Shown here: positions 35,254-45,533 of the stretch, piece after piece
Numbering within the stretch: position 1 is the stretch's first letter
Layout: each line of letters opens with the position of its first letter
Source: Streptosporangium roseum DSM 43021
Lineage (GTDB): Bacteria > Actinomycetota > Actinomycetes > Streptosporangiales > Streptosporangiaceae
NCBI RefSeq assembly: GCF_000024865.1
Contig: NC_013595.1
Coordinates: 8,122,001-8,186,000, forward strand
Direction of reading: 5' to 3'
DNA length: 64,000 nt
The notes under the pieces: generated by a model
The model's input: the letters and a program-made list of their open reading frames with translations, nothing else
Told to the model about the DNA's origin: nothing
The model's database searches: none
Program-made: the position numbers and the translations under genes

Positions 35254-36342
35254 TCAGCGCAGTGGATGAGCCGGCCAGTCCAGCAGCCGGGCGCCCAGCA
35301 CCGCGGTCTCCAGCGTGAACCGCTGGGTGGGGTCGTCGGGCGAGAACCCGGTGAGGCGGCGGATCCGCTCCAGCCGGTAGGTCACCGCCCGGGTGCTGAC
35401 ACCGAGCCTGCGCGCGGCGGCGGTCTGGTTGCCCTGGGAGGCGAAGACGGCCTCCAGCGTGCCGAGCAGCGGCTCCGGACCGCCCCTCGCGTCCAGCAGC
35501 GGGCTGAGCACGGTCGTCACCAGGTCCTCGATGGCGGCCCTGTCCCGCAGGAGCACCGGGAAGACCAGCAGGTCCGAGGCCTTGAGAACGGAGGCCCGCA
35601 GGCCCAGCCGGTCACCGAACTCGATGGCGTTGGCAGCCTCCCGGTAGGAGGTGACCACCCCGCCCGGCCCCCGGTGAGCCCGTCCCAGCCCGACCCGCCA
35701 GCCGGGCGCGAACATCTGCCGCACGTGGTGGGTGAACTCCCCCGTCGCGACGGCGAGACTGCCGGGGGCGACGCACACGAGCCCACCGTCGCGTACCGCG
35801 ACCAGCACGTTGTGCGAGCCGAACCGGGCGACCAGCGCCTCCTCGATCCGCCGGGCCGACCCGTCGCCGTCCGTGACCGCCGTCGCCCCGCCGTACCCGT
35901 CGCCGCCCGTCGGGCCGTCGCTCACCGGACCCGCGGGGCGGGCGACCGCGACCACGTAGGTCTCGGCCAGCCGGAGGCCGAAGTGCTCGGCCCGCTCGGC
36001 GAGCCTGTCGGCCCGCCCCTGGAGCAGGTCGTCCACGAACTCCCGGCGCGCGGCCTCCTCCTGACGCAGGGCCAGGCGCTGGGCGTTCTCGTAGCCCTCC
36101 ATCAGGGCGGAGACCGCCCGTCGCAGGACCGGGAGCGGAACCGTACGCACGGATTCGGCCATGACCAGGGCGGTCTCGACCAGCGCGCGCAGGGACACCC
36201 CCGACTCGGCGGCCCGCGCGCCCGCCGCGCGGTAGCCGTCCAGCGCGGCGCGGTCGGGCGGCCGTCCGGTCGCGGCCGCGGCCTCCAGCACGCGGAGGTG
36301 CCCGCCGAGCAGGTCGGCGGGCACCCCCGGGACCTCGTCCAT
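35254..36342 (-). CDS. PucR/CdaR-family transcriptional regulator
   Basis: 362 residues. A central GGDEF-like CdaR region (VGLGRAHRGPGGVVTSYREAANAIEFG) precedes the C-terminal PucR helix-turn-helix: ASQGNQTAAARRLGVSTRAVTYRLERIRRLTG. The ATG at 36342 overlaps the stop of the ABC-2 permease by one base, so it is the third gene of that operon and may sense stress linked to the exporter. Confidence 0.85.
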   Translation of the reverse strand: MDEVPGVPADLLGGHLRVLEAAAATGRPPDRAALDGYRAAGARAAESGVSLRALVETALVMAESVRTVPLPVLRRAVSALMEGYENAQRLALRQEEAARREFVDDLLQGRADRLAERAEHFGLRLAETYVVAVARPAGPVSDGPTGGDGYGGATAVTDGDGSARRIEEALVARFGSHNVLVAVRDGGLVCVAPGSLAVATGEFTHHVRQMFAPGWRVGLGRAHRGPGGVVTSYREAANAIEFGDRLGLRASVLKASDLLVFPVLLRDRAAIEDLVTTVLSPLLDARGGPEPLLGTLEAVFASQGNQTAAARRLGVSTRAVTYRLERIRRLTGFSPDDPTQRFTLETAVLGARLLDWPAHPLR

Positions 36343-37142
36343 CAGACTCCTACGTCACGCCGATCGAAGGCGAGGATGGCGACCAGGAGCAGCGCGACCG
36401 TCGCTCCCGCGAGGACCAGGTAATCACCGGTGGGGAGACCCTGGTAGAGCGGCCTGCCGTCCAGGTAGTAGCGGAACGGCGAGAGCCGGCGGAGCCAGGA
36501 GAGCGCGTCCACGTTCCGGCCCATGCTCTCGACCACGTAGCCGCCCACCGCGACCACGCCCACCACGGCCATGGCGATCCCCCTGCGCCCCACGGCCGCG
36601 CCCACCGCAAGGGTCAGCGTGCCGAAGAACAGGGCGAGCAGGAAGACCCCGGTGTGACCGGCCAGGATCCTGCCGGGAGGCACGCCCATACCGACGGCCG
36701 ACGACAGCGCCCACAGCGCGAGGAACGTCACCACCGCCACCCCCAGCAGTCCGAGGGCGAGGGCGGCGAAGCGCTCGAAGACCAGCCTCCTGCGGTCGAT
36801 CGGCAGCGTGAGGGTCAGCTCCAGCGTGCCGGACTCCTCCGGCTGCGCGATGGCCCGGTTGCCGAGGACCGCGGCGCAGACGACGAACAGCATCGGCCCG
36901 AACAGCTGATAGACGAGGCTGTGCAGGTAGCCGACGTCGCTGGTGAAACCCTCCAGGCCTCCCATCAGCTCGCGCATGGGCCCGGGGAACTTGGCGAGTG
37001 CCGCCTGCCCGTAGAGGTCGGGGTTCTGGGCGATGTTCGGGTAGAACGACAGGTAGAGCCCGAAGAACGCGACGATGCCGATCGTCCAGCCGGCCAGCGC
37101 CCTGCGGTAGTCACGCAGGCTCTTGGACAGCAGCGCGGGCAT
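36342..37142 (-). CDS. ABC-2 type exporter permease
   Basis: 266 residues from the ATG at 37142. Six transmembrane helices. AQPEESGTLELTLTLPIDRRRLVFERFAAL is the cytoplasmic loop of the antibiotic/Na+ exporter family. The start lies 32 bases inside the ATPase gene, so translation is coupled. Confidence 0.86.
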   Translation of the reverse strand: MPALLSKSLRDYRRALAGWTIGIVAFFGLYLSFYPNIAQNPDLYGQAALAKFPGPMRELMGGLEGFTSDVGYLHSLVYQLFGPMLFVVCAAVLGNRAIAQPEESGTLELTLTLPIDRRRLVFERFAALALGLLGVAVVTFLALWALSSAVGMGVPPGRILAGHTGVFLLALFFGTLTLAVGAAVGRRGIAMAVVGVVAVGGYVVESMGRNVDALSWLRRLSPFRYYLDGRPLYQGLPTGDYLVLAGATVALLLVAILAFDRRDVGV

Positions 37143-38031
37143 GGCGCTCCCCCTCTCCGCTGTAGTAGGTGAGGAAGATCTCCTCAAGATCGGGCTCGGC
37201 GCTGACCATGTGCACCACGGTGAACCGTGCCGCCGCCTTCACCAGCGCGTCGGGGCGGCCGTCGATGGTACAGCGGACGCTCGCGCCCTGCACCCGCAGG
37301 TCCCGCACGCCCGGAAGGCCCGCGAACGCCTCCCGTGGCACCGGCGCGTCGAAGTGGAACTCCACCCGCCGCACCGCCTTCTCCCTCAGGGCGGAGATGT
37401 CCTCCACCGCCGCCAGCCGCCCGCCGCGCACGATCCCGACCCGGTCGGAGACGTCCTCGACCTCGGCGAGCACGTGCGAGGACATCAGCACGGTCCGGCC
37501 CGAGGCGCGGACCTCGCGGACCATCGCCAGGAACTCCTGCTGCACCAGCGGGTCCAGGCCGCTGGTCGGCTCGTCCAGGATCAGGAACTCCGGCTCGTGC
37601 ATGAAGGCCTGGATGAGCCCGACCTTCTGCCGGTTCCCCTTGGAGAGCCTGCCCATGGGGGCCGACAGGTCGGCCTCCAGCCGCTCGGCCAGGGCGGCGA
37701 TCCGTCCCCTGGGCACGCCGCCGCGCGCTCCGCCCAGGAAGGCGAGGTAGTCGCTCGCCCTCTCCCTGCCCTCCAGGGCCAGCTCTCCGGGCAGGTAACC
37801 GATCCGGCCGCGCACCCTCGCGTCACGGGGGTCCGTGCCGAGCACGGTCACCCGGCCTCTGGTGGGCCGGATCACGTCGAGGATCAGCCGGATCGTGGTC
37901 GTCTTCCCCGCGCCGTTCGGGCCGAGGTACCCGAACACCTCTCCGGGACGGATCTCAAGGTCGAGATCCTCAAGGCCCCGGCGGTCGCCGTAGAACTTGG
38001 TGAGTCTCTCGGTCCGCACTACCGATGTCAT
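37111..38031 (-). CDS. ABC-2 type exporter ATPase (DrrA/CcmA type)
   Basis: 306 residues from the ATG at 38031. Walker A GPNGAGKTT, signature LSKGNRQKVGLIQAF, Walker B FLILDEPTSGLDPL and LMSSHVLAEVE. C-terminal DUF4162-like part with EEIFLTYYSGEGE. With the permease it forms a drug- or lipid-export pump. Confidence 0.9.
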   Translation of the reverse strand: MTSVVRTERLTKFYGDRRGLEDLDLEIRPGEVFGYLGPNGAGKTTTIRLILDVIRPTRGRVTVLGTDPRDARVRGRIGYLPGELALEGRERASDYLAFLGGARGGVPRGRIAALAERLEADLSAPMGRLSKGNRQKVGLIQAFMHEPEFLILDEPTSGLDPLVQQEFLAMVREVRASGRTVLMSSHVLAEVEDVSDRVGIVRGGRLAAVEDISALREKAVRRVEFHFDAPVPREAFAGLPGVRDLRVQGASVRCTIDGRPDALVKAAARFTVVHMVSAEPDLEEIFLTYYSGEGERHARAAVQEPA

Positions 38032-38276
38032 GCCCCTGATGGTGACGGTCCGGCCCGGCTCCGGCCATGACCGGACTCCGACAGTTGGCCCCTCGTTCGT
38101 TGCCCGGATCCGGAACTTCGCCCCGAAACCCCCGCCGGCCGAAACCCCCGCCGTCGCACCCCTCCCCGCCGTCGCCGGACCTTCCACGCCGGACCTTCCA
38201 CGCCGGAGCCCCCGCCGGCTCCGGAGCCTTGCGCCGGCCTGCCGCGAGGCCGTGAACGCCGGTCTATCGTGAAGCC

Positions 38277-39110
38277 ATGAACGTGGACACGGCCTTCGTG
38301 CTCGGAGGCGGAGGCGTGCTCGGCGCCCACGAGGTGGGCATGCTGCGGGCGCTGGACGAGGCGGGCGTCAAACCGGACGTGATCGTCGGCACGTCCGTGG
38401 GCGCGCTGAACGGCGTCATGCTGGCGGCCTCCCCCGGCGACGCGGTCGCCGGCCTGACCGATCTGTGGCAGTCCGACGTGGTCCGCACGGCCTTCGCCGG
38501 GTCCTGGATGACGCGGATCTCCACCCTCGCCAGGACCGGCACCCATCTGCACTCCTCCGGCCCGCTGCGCCGCCTGCTGGCCGAGATGCTCCCTGTCTCC
38601 CGCATCGAGGACCTCGCGGTGCCGTTCCAGTGCGTGGCCGCCTCCGTCGAACGCGCCTCCGCCCACTGGTTCACCGAAGGTCCCGTGGTCGACGCGGTCC
38701 TCGCCTCCTGCGCCGTCCCCGGCCTGCTGCCTCCCGTCCGCGTCGGCGACGGCCACTTCCTCGACGGCGGCCTGGTCCACAGCATCCCCGTCGGCCGTGC
38801 GGTCGCCCTCGGCGCCCGCCGCGTGTACGTCCTGCACGTCGGCCGGATCGAACGGCCCCTGGTCGCCCCGCGCCGCCCGTGGGAGGTCGGCCTGATCGCC
38901 TTCGAGATCGCCCGCCGCCACCGTTTCGCCGAGGAGATGGCCGCCCTCCCCGCCGGCATCGAGGTCCACGTCATGCCCGCCGGGGCCGACGCCCGCCCCG
39001 GGGTGGACCTGTCCCAGCTGCGCTACCGGGATTCGTCACGTATATCTGGATACATCGAACGCGCCTACCAGGCCTCGTCCCGATACCTGGCTCAGCACTC
39101 GCCCACCTGA
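38277..39110 (+). CDS. Patatin-like phospholipase (RssA/NTE type)
   Basis: 277 residues. LGGGGVLGAHEVGMLRAL is the oxyanion glycine loop, GTSVG holds nucleophile Ser40, and FLDGGLVHS gives the catalytic Asp. A single-domain lipid acyl hydrolase, probably cytoplasmic or membrane-peripheral. ATG at 38277. An acyltransferase gene follows 38 bases later in the same direction, suggesting deacylation and reacylation of phospholipid. Confidence 0.88.
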   Translation: MNVDTAFVLGGGGVLGAHEVGMLRALDEAGVKPDVIVGTSVGALNGVMLAASPGDAVAGLTDLWQSDVVRTAFAGSWMTRISTLARTGTHLHSSGPLRRLLAEMLPVSRIEDLAVPFQCVAASVERASAHWFTEGPVVDAVLASCAVPGLLPPVRVGDGHFLDGGLVHSIPVGRAVALGARRVYVLHVGRIERPLVAPRRPWEVGLIAFEIARRHRFAEEMAALPAGIEVHVMPAGADARPGVDLSQLRYRDSSRISGYIERAYQASSRYLAQHSPT

Positions 39111-39148
39111 GCCAGGCCGTGCAGGGCCCTTCCAGGCAGGAGACCGCC

Positions 39149-40180
39149 GTGCTCCCTCCCCGCTTCCTCCGCCGCCTGATCCTCGCGCCCCTCCTCATCG
39201 TGCTCACCGTGGTCGCGGTGGTCACGCTTCCGATCTGGCTGCTGGTGGTGGCGGCGGCCTCCCTGCGCCTGCCGCCCCCGCAGCGGCGCGGCACCCGGCT
39301 GGTCTGGTTCGCGGTGGCGTGGCTGACCTTGGAGTCGATGGCGCTGGTCGCCTGCCTGGGACTCTGGGTGGCCGGCGGGTTCGGCGGGCGGCTCCACCGC
39401 GACGAGCACCAGGAGCGGCACTACGCCCTGATCCGCTGGTTCCTGTCGCGGGTGTACGGCGCCGCCGTACGGATCTTCCGCCTGAGCGTCGAGGTCGACG
39501 AGCCGCCGCATACTCCCGACGAGCTCTCCCGCCGCCTGACCCGCCCGGTCATCGTCCTGTCCCGCCACGCGGGCCCCGGCGACTCGTTCCTCCTCATCCA
39601 CCACCTTCTCGTCCTGTACGGCAGGCGCCCGAGGATCGTGATGAAGGCGGCCCTCCAGTTCGACCCGTCCCTGGACGTGGTGATCAACCGTCTCCCCAAC
39701 GCCTTCGTCCCCCGCAAGGTCGCCGAGAGCGGCATCCTCACCGAGATCCGCCGCCTGGCCTCCGACATGGACGCCGACGACGCCCTCGTGATCTTCCCCG
39801 AGGGCGGCAACTTCACCCCCAGACGCCGCTGGCGCGCCATATTCCGGCTGGAGGAGAAAGGCCTGGCGGAAGAGGCCTCCCGCGCCCGCCGCCTGGAGCA
39901 CCTCCTCGCCCCCCGCCCCAACGGGGCCATCGCCGCCATCGAGGCCTGCCCCACCGCTGACGTGATCTTCGTCGCCCACACCGGACTCGACGATCTGATC
40001 ACCATCGGCGACGTCTGGCGCCGGCTTCCCGTCCGCGCCGAGATCAGGGCCCGGTGGTGGAGGGTACGGTCCGCCGACGTCCCACGCGACCGCGAGAGCC
40101 AGATCCGCTGGCTCTTCGACCACTGGGAGAAGATCGACGCCTGGATCGCCGAGAACCGCCCCGCCCCCGCCGGAACCTGA
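39149..40180 (+). CDS. Membrane lysophospholipid acyltransferase (PlsC-like)
   Basis: 343 residues from a GTG at 39149 with AGGAG upstream. Two N-terminal transmembrane helices (LLIVLTVVAVVTLPIWLLVV and LTLESMALVACLGLWVAGGF). SRHAGPGDSFLL supplies the HX4D catalytic motif, VINRLPNAFVPRK the second motif and ALVIFPEGGNFTP the third. Likely makes phosphatidic acid or remodels phospholipids with the preceding patatin. Its stop abuts the convergent NACHT gene with no spacer. Confidence 0.87.
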   Translation: MLPPRFLRRLILAPLLIVLTVVAVVTLPIWLLVVAAASLRLPPPQRRGTRLVWFAVAWLTLESMALVACLGLWVAGGFGGRLHRDEHQERHYALIRWFLSRVYGAAVRIFRLSVEVDEPPHTPDELSRRLTRPVIVLSRHAGPGDSFLLIHHLLVLYGRRPRIVMKAALQFDPSLDVVINRLPNAFVPRKVAESGILTEIRRLASDMDADDALVIFPEGGNFTPRRRWRAIFRLEEKGLAEEASRARRLEHLLAPRPNGAIAAIEACPTADVIFVAHTGLDDLITIGDVWRRLPVRAEIRARWWRVRSADVPRDRESQIRWLFDHWEKIDAWIAENRPAPAGT

Positions 40181-43100
40181 CTACAGGCGCCGGATCCTCG
40201 CGGTCGGGTGGAGCAGGTCCGTGTTCCGCAGGTCCTGCTCCCGGTCGATTTTGATGACGAGATGAGGCTTTCCACCGAGAGGCGCGACGTCGATCGCATG
40301 GGGCAGGTCCGCGAGGTTGACCTGCCGTAGCTTCTCCAGCGGCTCCAGAGGGGAGAGGTCGTGGACCTTCTGGCAGCTCCTGAGGTTGAGGCTGCGCAGC
40401 TCCGCCACCCCGGAGAGCGGTGCGAGGTCGGCGAGATTGGAGCAGTCGAGCAGTTGGATCTCCTCCAGGGGGAGCGACGCGAGAGGGGCGACGTCGTCGA
40501 GCCAGGGCGCCCCGGAGATCAGCAGCCGCCTGAGGCCCGCGCAGCCGCCGACGAGCTCGGCGAGCCCGCCGTCGAGCCCGGGATACGTGAGCTGGAGCTC
40601 CACCAGGCCGGGGATCGCGCCGAATATCCCCGGATCGGTGAGACCGGCGCAGTCCGACAGATGCAGCTCCCGCAGCCGTGGCAGCAGGGTCAGCGGGGTG
40701 AAGTCCGTCACCTGCGCGAGCCGGTCCAAGGCGAGCTTCTCGACCGTCCGGAACCCGTCGAGGAAGCCGAGGTCGGGCGGCGCCGGATCGCTCCGGAGAA
40801 CGTACGCCTCCCTCAGGGAGGAGGGCATGACGGGCCACGGCGAGTCGGCCGGATCCCGCCTGAGCCGCACCCACAGCCTTTCCAGGCCGGGGTGGTGGTC
40901 CTCCAGCACGCCGAGCGAGTGCGGCGCGAGGAGCTGGTAGACGCTCAGCCTGCGCAGCGGGCGGACGTCCCTGAGAAAGCCCAGGTCCTCGCCGGCGAAC
41001 GCGATACGCAGCTCCTCCAGGTTGCGCAGGTGCCTGAGGTACGGGAAGGTCCTCGGGTTCTCCGCGTCCATGTATCCGCACACCGTACGGCCGACCTCGT
41101 CGGTTATGAGGGTGGAGTCCGCCATCACCCGCCGGGCGTACTCCTGCGGGTCGAAGTAGTCCCACCCCGTGGCCAGCTCCTGCTGCACCTCAAGCCGGGA
41201 GTCGGCGGAGTATCGGGAGAGCTTCTCCAGCGCCTTCTCACCGTTGATGAGCCAGCAGGTCCGCACCGTCGCCCCCGCCCGGCGCCGGGAGAGCCCGGTG
41301 AGGTCGTCCGGGAGCCTCCGGAGCACCTCCTCCCCCGCCGCGGCCAGCGCGCGGGCCTCGTTGAGACTCCGGGGCGGGATCACCTCGGCGAGGCAACTCT
41401 CCACATCGGCGGCGAGGTCGAGCGGCAGCTCCTGGATCGTCTCAAGGCAGCCCGCCACCAGCAGGCGCAGCCGCCGGGCATGCCTGTCCCCCCGGTCGGC
41501 GCGGTCGAGCAGCCCCCTGAGCAGCTCTCTGCGCAGGGGCGCGTGGGCGTGCCCCGCGGCCATCACCACGGTCTCCCGCCACTGGTCGAGGTGGGCCCGC
41601 TCGATCAGCGGCTCCACGTCCGCGTCGTCGGCGGCCTGCTTGGCCGCCAGATACTCCTGCACGGTCCGGTGCACGAAGTCGATCCGGCCGGAGACCGGTT
41701 CCCGGATGACGCCGCTGCGCTGGAGCAGGTGATCCAGGACGGCCTCGGCGGTGTGGTCCACCCGTGGCATGGTCCGGATCTTCTCCTCCACCCGCCGCAG
41801 CGCCGTGACCTTGGACAGCTCCGACCGCCCCCAGACCGCGAGCTGCCAGGCCAGGTCCTGCAGCACCCGCACCTTCTGCTCGGGTTCGAGGACGACGTCG
41901 GAGACGATCCCCCGATCGACGTCCCGGCGCTCCAGCAGCAGCTCCAGCGCCGCCGCGTACAGTCCCATCCGGTTGCGCGGCAGCTGCTTGCCCCGGTCCA
42001 GGTTCAGCGCGCACAGCATCGCCGCGAGGAGGGGTGTCACGGCGAGCGTCTGCAGGTGCGGGCCGCTCTCCAACCTGGCCAGCAGCGCGCCCTCGTACTC
42101 GTCCAGCTTCTCGGGGGCGCACGGCAGGCTCTTGGAGCCCCGCATCGCCGTGTGCCACTGCCGTACCAGCTCCCGCAGGTCGGCCGGGGTCATCGGCTCC
42201 AGCGCCACGGAGGAGAAGCCCTCCTCACCGAGCCAGTGCGCGTCGGCCGCCGCCGGACGGGAGGTGACGACGGCCCGGATCCCGGGATGGGCGGACAGGA
42301 GACCGCCCAGCCACTGCCGCACCGCCGGGCGGTGCCGTACGGCCAGCTCGTCCACCCCGTCGACCAGCAGCAGCGCCCGCCCCGAGTCGAGTATCCTGTG
42401 CACCCAGCCGACCGGCATCCGCCCCGCCACCGCTCCGGCGACGTCCGCGAGGAAGTCCTCCGGGCCGGGGAGGACGCCGGAGGGATGGCTGCGGAGCTTG
42501 ATGACGAACGGGACCGAACCGTTCCAGCCGGCCAGGTCACCGGAGAAGCCGCCCCGGGCGGCGGTCACCGACAGCCACCGCAGCAGCGTGCTCTTGCCCG
42601 TCCCCGCCTCGCCTCTGATCAGGACACGCCGTGAGTCGCCCAGCGCGCTCTCGACCCGCAGCGTGGTGCCCTCCCGCTGGGCCGTCGCGCTGGTCAGGTC
42701 GGCGAAACGCATCCGCTCGGGGACCTCGCTCCCTCCCCGCCCCTCGGCGGTGACGCTGAGGCTGATGTAGGCGACGCTCAGCGTGACGCGGGGACGGTAG
42801 TTCTCCACCCGGACGCCGAACAGCTCGACCTCGTCGAGAGCCGTGCTGAGATGTTCGAGGTAGCGGCGCCCGAACTCGTCGTCGTCCCGGGTGCCGGAGG
42901 GCGCCTCAAGGGAACGGGCCGGGAGACGGCCGAGCACCGAGGAGATCTGCCGGCCGAGGGCGGCGAGCCGGTCCTCGACGGCGGACATGCGGCCGAGGAT
43001 CTCGGTGGTGGCCCGGGGCAGATACTGCGGGAGCTGCTGGAGGATCCTGACCAGGCAGTCGAGGCACTCATCCAGCAGCACGTCGTACAGCCGCGCTCCG

Positions 43101-43501
43101 GCCTGACCGAGCTGCCGGGCGGGGTCGGGCAGTCCGGCGCGGAGGTCCTTCGCGAGTTTGACCGGGTCCATGTCGGCGGCCAGGACGGCCCTGTCGGAGA
43201 GGTCGGCGGCCTTGAGGACCGCCACGACCTCGTGGAGGACCGCCGCCCGGTCGTTCTCGGCGAGCCCGCCGTACTCCTGCTCGACGAGCACCGCCAGCCG
43301 CCGCTCCACCCCGTCGGCGACGGCCTCCAGCTGCCGCTCCAGGCTGCGCCGTACGAACCGGTCGGGGAACCCGATCCGGATCAGCGTCGCGAGATCCGCG
43401 TTCCGCTCCTCCTTGGCCGCCCGGACGGCCAGCCCCTCCCGCATGGCACGTCCCGCGACGGCCTTGCCGGCGGCGGCGATGACGGCTTCCAGTCCGGACA
43501 T
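40181..43501 (-). CDS. NACHT NTPase with C-terminal leucine-rich repeats (bacterial NLR-like)
   Basis: 1106 residues from the ATG at 43501. An N-terminal helical domain (about 1-270, MSGLEAVIAAAGKAVAGRAM onward) precedes the NACHT ATPase: Walker A GEAGTGKST near 297, Walker B ALLLVDGVDEL near 378, and TSRPAAAD sensor region. FVHRTVQEYLAAK marks the winged-helix part. From about 780 leucine-rich repeats run to the end (LRELHLSDCAGLTDPGIFGA; LRSLNLRSCQKVHDLSPLEP). The architecture matches bacterial NLR-like anti-phage proteins. The effector function of the N-terminal helices is unknown. Confidence 0.85.
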   Translation of the reverse strand: MSGLEAVIAAAGKAVAGRAMREGLAVRAAKEERNADLATLIRIGFPDRFVRRSLERQLEAVADGVERRLAVLVEQEYGGLAENDRAAVLHEVVAVLKAADLSDRAVLAADMDPVKLAKDLRAGLPDPARQLGQAGARLYDVLLDECLDCLVRILQQLPQYLPRATTEILGRMSAVEDRLAALGRQISSVLGRLPARSLEAPSGTRDDDEFGRRYLEHLSTALDEVELFGVRVENYRPRVTLSVAYISLSVTAEGRGGSEVPERMRFADLTSATAQREGTTLRVESALGDSRRVLIRGEAGTGKSTLLRWLSVTAARGGFSGDLAGWNGSVPFVIKLRSHPSGVLPGPEDFLADVAGAVAGRMPVGWVHRILDSGRALLLVDGVDELAVRHRPAVRQWLGGLLSAHPGIRAVVTSRPAAADAHWLGEEGFSSVALEPMTPADLRELVRQWHTAMRGSKSLPCAPEKLDEYEGALLARLESGPHLQTLAVTPLLAAMLCALNLDRGKQLPRNRMGLYAAALELLLERRDVDRGIVSDVVLEPEQKVRVLQDLAWQLAVWGRSELSKVTALRRVEEKIRTMPRVDHTAEAVLDHLLQRSGVIREPVSGRIDFVHRTVQEYLAAKQAADDADVEPLIERAHLDQWRETVVMAAGHAHAPLRRELLRGLLDRADRGDRHARRLRLLVAGCLETIQELPLDLAADVESCLAEVIPPRSLNEARALAAAGEEVLRRLPDDLTGLSRRRAGATVRTCWLINGEKALEKLSRYSADSRLEVQQELATGWDYFDPQEYARRVMADSTLITDEVGRTVCGYMDAENPRTFPYLRHLRNLEELRIAFAGEDLGFLRDVRPLRRLSVYQLLAPHSLGVLEDHHPGLERLWVRLRRDPADSPWPVMPSSLREAYVLRSDPAPPDLGFLDGFRTVEKLALDRLAQVTDFTPLTLLPRLRELHLSDCAGLTDPGIFGAIPGLVELQLTYPGLDGGLAELVGGCAGLRRLLISGAPWLDDVAPLASLPLEEIQLLDCSNLADLAPLSGVAELRSLNLRSCQKVHDLSPLEPLEKLRQVNLADLPHAIDVAPLGGKPHLVIKIDREQDLRNTDLLHPTARIRRL

Positions 43502-43700
43502 CCTGCTCCTCGGCGCGCTGTGAGGTCCGCCTTCAATGATCACCGAAAAAATGGCGCGATGCCGGAAAATCGGATCACTGATGAACAGCGCACGGGAATG
43601 ATCCGGTGCGCGACCACCCGGCTCCGCCCGGAGCCACCGCCGCAGACTCCCTGACGCCCTGGGACCCGAAGGTCCGCCGTGAGGCGGCGTGACCTTCCGC

Positions 43701-43904
43701 CTACCAGTCCTGGGAGAGGCCGGACATGCGGCGGAGGTATTCGTCCTCGTCGATCTCACCGGCCGCGTAGCGGCGCTTCAGGATCTCGCGAGGGTCGTCC
43801 GCGACCGGCCTGCGCGCCCTGGACGCGCGGAACACCAGCGCGGCACCGAGGACCACCGCGGCGATCACGGCCATGATGAAGAGGATCAACACCACCCGGG
43901 TCAT
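43701..43904 (-). CDS. Small SHOCT-domain membrane protein
   Basis: 67 residues. One transmembrane helix ([22 protein letters not shown]), then a C-terminal SHOCT motif [29 protein letters not shown] tails are thought to mediate oligomerisation or protein contact. The start overlaps the cobQ stop by four bases, so it ends the phosphotransferase-cbiB-cobQ gene string. Confidence 0.85.
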   Translation of the reverse strand: MTRVVLILFIMAVIAAVVLGAALVFRASRARRPVADDPREILKRRYAAGEIDEDEYLRRMSGLSQDW

Positions 43905-45430
43905 CTCTCACCTCCCACGCTTCTATTGTGCGAGAAATCCGGTGCTTCGCGCGGAGCCCCGCCCGGAGGCAGGAGAGGCAGGCCCCGCGGCGCGCCCCCT
44001 TCCAGAAGCCGCAGCAGAGCGGCGGTGTCCACATGGTGTTCGATCAGGTCGCCGAGGGCGTCCAGCCGCTCCTCACGCAACGCGGCGAAGGAGACGTCCG
44101 GGGCCGGGGTGAAGTCACGGCCGGAGACGGCCGCCACGTCGGCGAGGAAGGCCCGGCGGAAGTCGTCGTTCTCCAGGGCTCCGTGCCAGGTGGTACCCCA
44201 GACCGAGCCGCTCCGGCAGCCGTCCAGGAACGGGTCGCCGCCCTCGGCCGTCACGACGCCGTGATGGATCTCGTAGGCCGCGACGCGGCAGCCGTACGCC
44301 TCGCCGACCGGGCGGCCCAGCGTCTTCTCGGCGGCGAACTCCACCGTCGCGGGCAGCAGCCCGAGCCCCTCGACCCGGCCTGCTCCGGACTCGACGCCGT
44401 CATGGATGGTCCGGGCGAGCATCTGGTAGCCGCCGCAGATGCCCAGCACGACCCGGCCGCGCAGCGCGTCGGCCAGGCCGGTGGCGCGCAGCCAGGCCAG
44501 GTCGGAGACCGTCGCGCGGGAGCCCGGCAGCACCACCAGGTCGGCGTCGTCCAGCTCGGCCGGGGAGGTCACGAAGCGGACCACCACACCGGGCTCGGAG
44601 GCCAGGGCGTCGACGTCGGTGAAGTTGGAGATGCGCGGCAGCCTGACCACCGCGACCCGCAGGGTCTGCCTGCCGTACGGCGTGCGCGCACCGATCGCCG
44701 GCCGGTTGTCCAGGGCGAGGGAGTCCTCGACGTCCAGCCACAGACCGTCCAGCCAGGGCAGCACGCCGTACACCTCGCGGCCGGTCAGATCCCTGATCAT
44801 GTCGAGACCGGGTTCGAGGAGCTCGCGCGCCCCCCGGAACTTGTTGATCACGAACCCGGCGATCAGCGCCTGGTCCGCCGGTTCCAGCAGGGCCACCGTC
44901 CCGTACAGCGAGGCGAAGACCCCGCCCCGGTCGATGTCGCCGACCACGATGACCGGCAGGCTCGCGGCACGGGCCAGACCCATGTTGGCGATGTCGCCCC
45001 TGCGCAGGTTGATCTCCGCCGGACTGCCCGCGCCCTCGCAGACCACCACGTCGTAGGTGTCGCGCAGCCGCTCCAGCGCGTCCACGGCGACCTGGCGGAG
45101 CCGATCCTTGACATCCCAGTACTCCATCGCGTCGACATCGGCCAGCGGCCTGCCCATGACCACGACCTGACTGCGCCGATCGCTGCCCGGCTTGAGCAGG
45201 ATCGGGTTCATGTCCGCGCTGGGCTCCAGGCCGCACGCGGCGGCCTGCATCGCCTGGGCCCTGCCGATCTCGGCGCCGTCGGCGGTGACGAAGGAGTTGA
45301 GTGACATGTTCTGCGCCTTGTACGGCGCGACCTTCACGCCCTGCCGGGCCAGCCAGCGGCAGATCCCGGCGGTGACGACGCTCTTACCGGCGTCGGAGGT
45401 GGTCCCGGCGACCAGCAGGGAGCCCCTCAC
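43901..45430 (-). CDS. cobQ: Cobyric acid synthase
   Basis: 509 residues from a GTG at 45430 ([17 protein letters not shown], the family N-terminus with P-loop-like [10 protein letters not shown]). [24 protein letters not shown] and [14 protein letters not shown] form the dethiobiotin-synthetase-like half. ICGGYQMLA and YEIHHGVV form the glutamine amidotransferase half with Cys and His. Amidates cobyrinate side chains b, d, e and g. The frame is open further upstream, but that part is a 24-bp tandem repeat, so the conserved start is preferred. Confidence 0.9.
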   Translation of the reverse strand: MRGSLLVAGTTSDAGKSVVTAGICRWLARQGVKVAPYKAQNMSLNSFVTADGAEIGRAQAMQAAACGLEPSADMNPILLKPGSDRRSQVVVMGRPLADVDAMEYWDVKDRLRQVAVDALERLRDTYDVVVCEGAGSPAEINLRRGDIANMGLARAASLPVIVVGDIDRGGVFASLYGTVALLEPADQALIAGFVINKFRGARELLEPGLDMIRDLTGREVYGVLPWLDGLWLDVEDSLALDNRPAIGARTPYGRQTLRVAVVRLPRISNFTDVDALASEPGVVVRFVTSPAELDDADLVVLPGSRATVSDLAWLRATGLADALRGRVVLGICGGYQMLARTIHDGVESGAGRVEGLGLLPATVEFAAEKTLGRPVGEAYGCRVAAYEIHHGVVTAEGGDPFLDGCRSGSVWGTTWHGALENDDFRRAFLADVAAVSGRDFTPAPDVSFAALREERLDALGDLIEHHVDTAALLRLLEGGAPRGLPLLPPGGAPREAPDFSHNRSVGGER

Positions 45431-45461
45431 ACGCCCACCGCCCGCTCGGCGGACGGGCGCG

Positions 45462-45533
45462 GCGCGGCGCACGGGTCCGCGGGCAGCGCGGCGCACGGGT
45501 CCGCGGGCAGCGCGGCGCACGGGTCCCCGGGCA
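45462..45533. repeat. 24-bp tandem repeat, three copies, upstream of cobQ
   Basis: Units GCGCGGCGCACGGGTCC... start at 45462, 45486 and 45510, with degenerate continuation to about 45590. It lies between cobQ and cbiB. A 67-codon minus-strand frame (start 45630) reads through it and ends on the cobQ start codon (GTGTGA). Whether that is translated is unclear. Confidence 0.85.
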
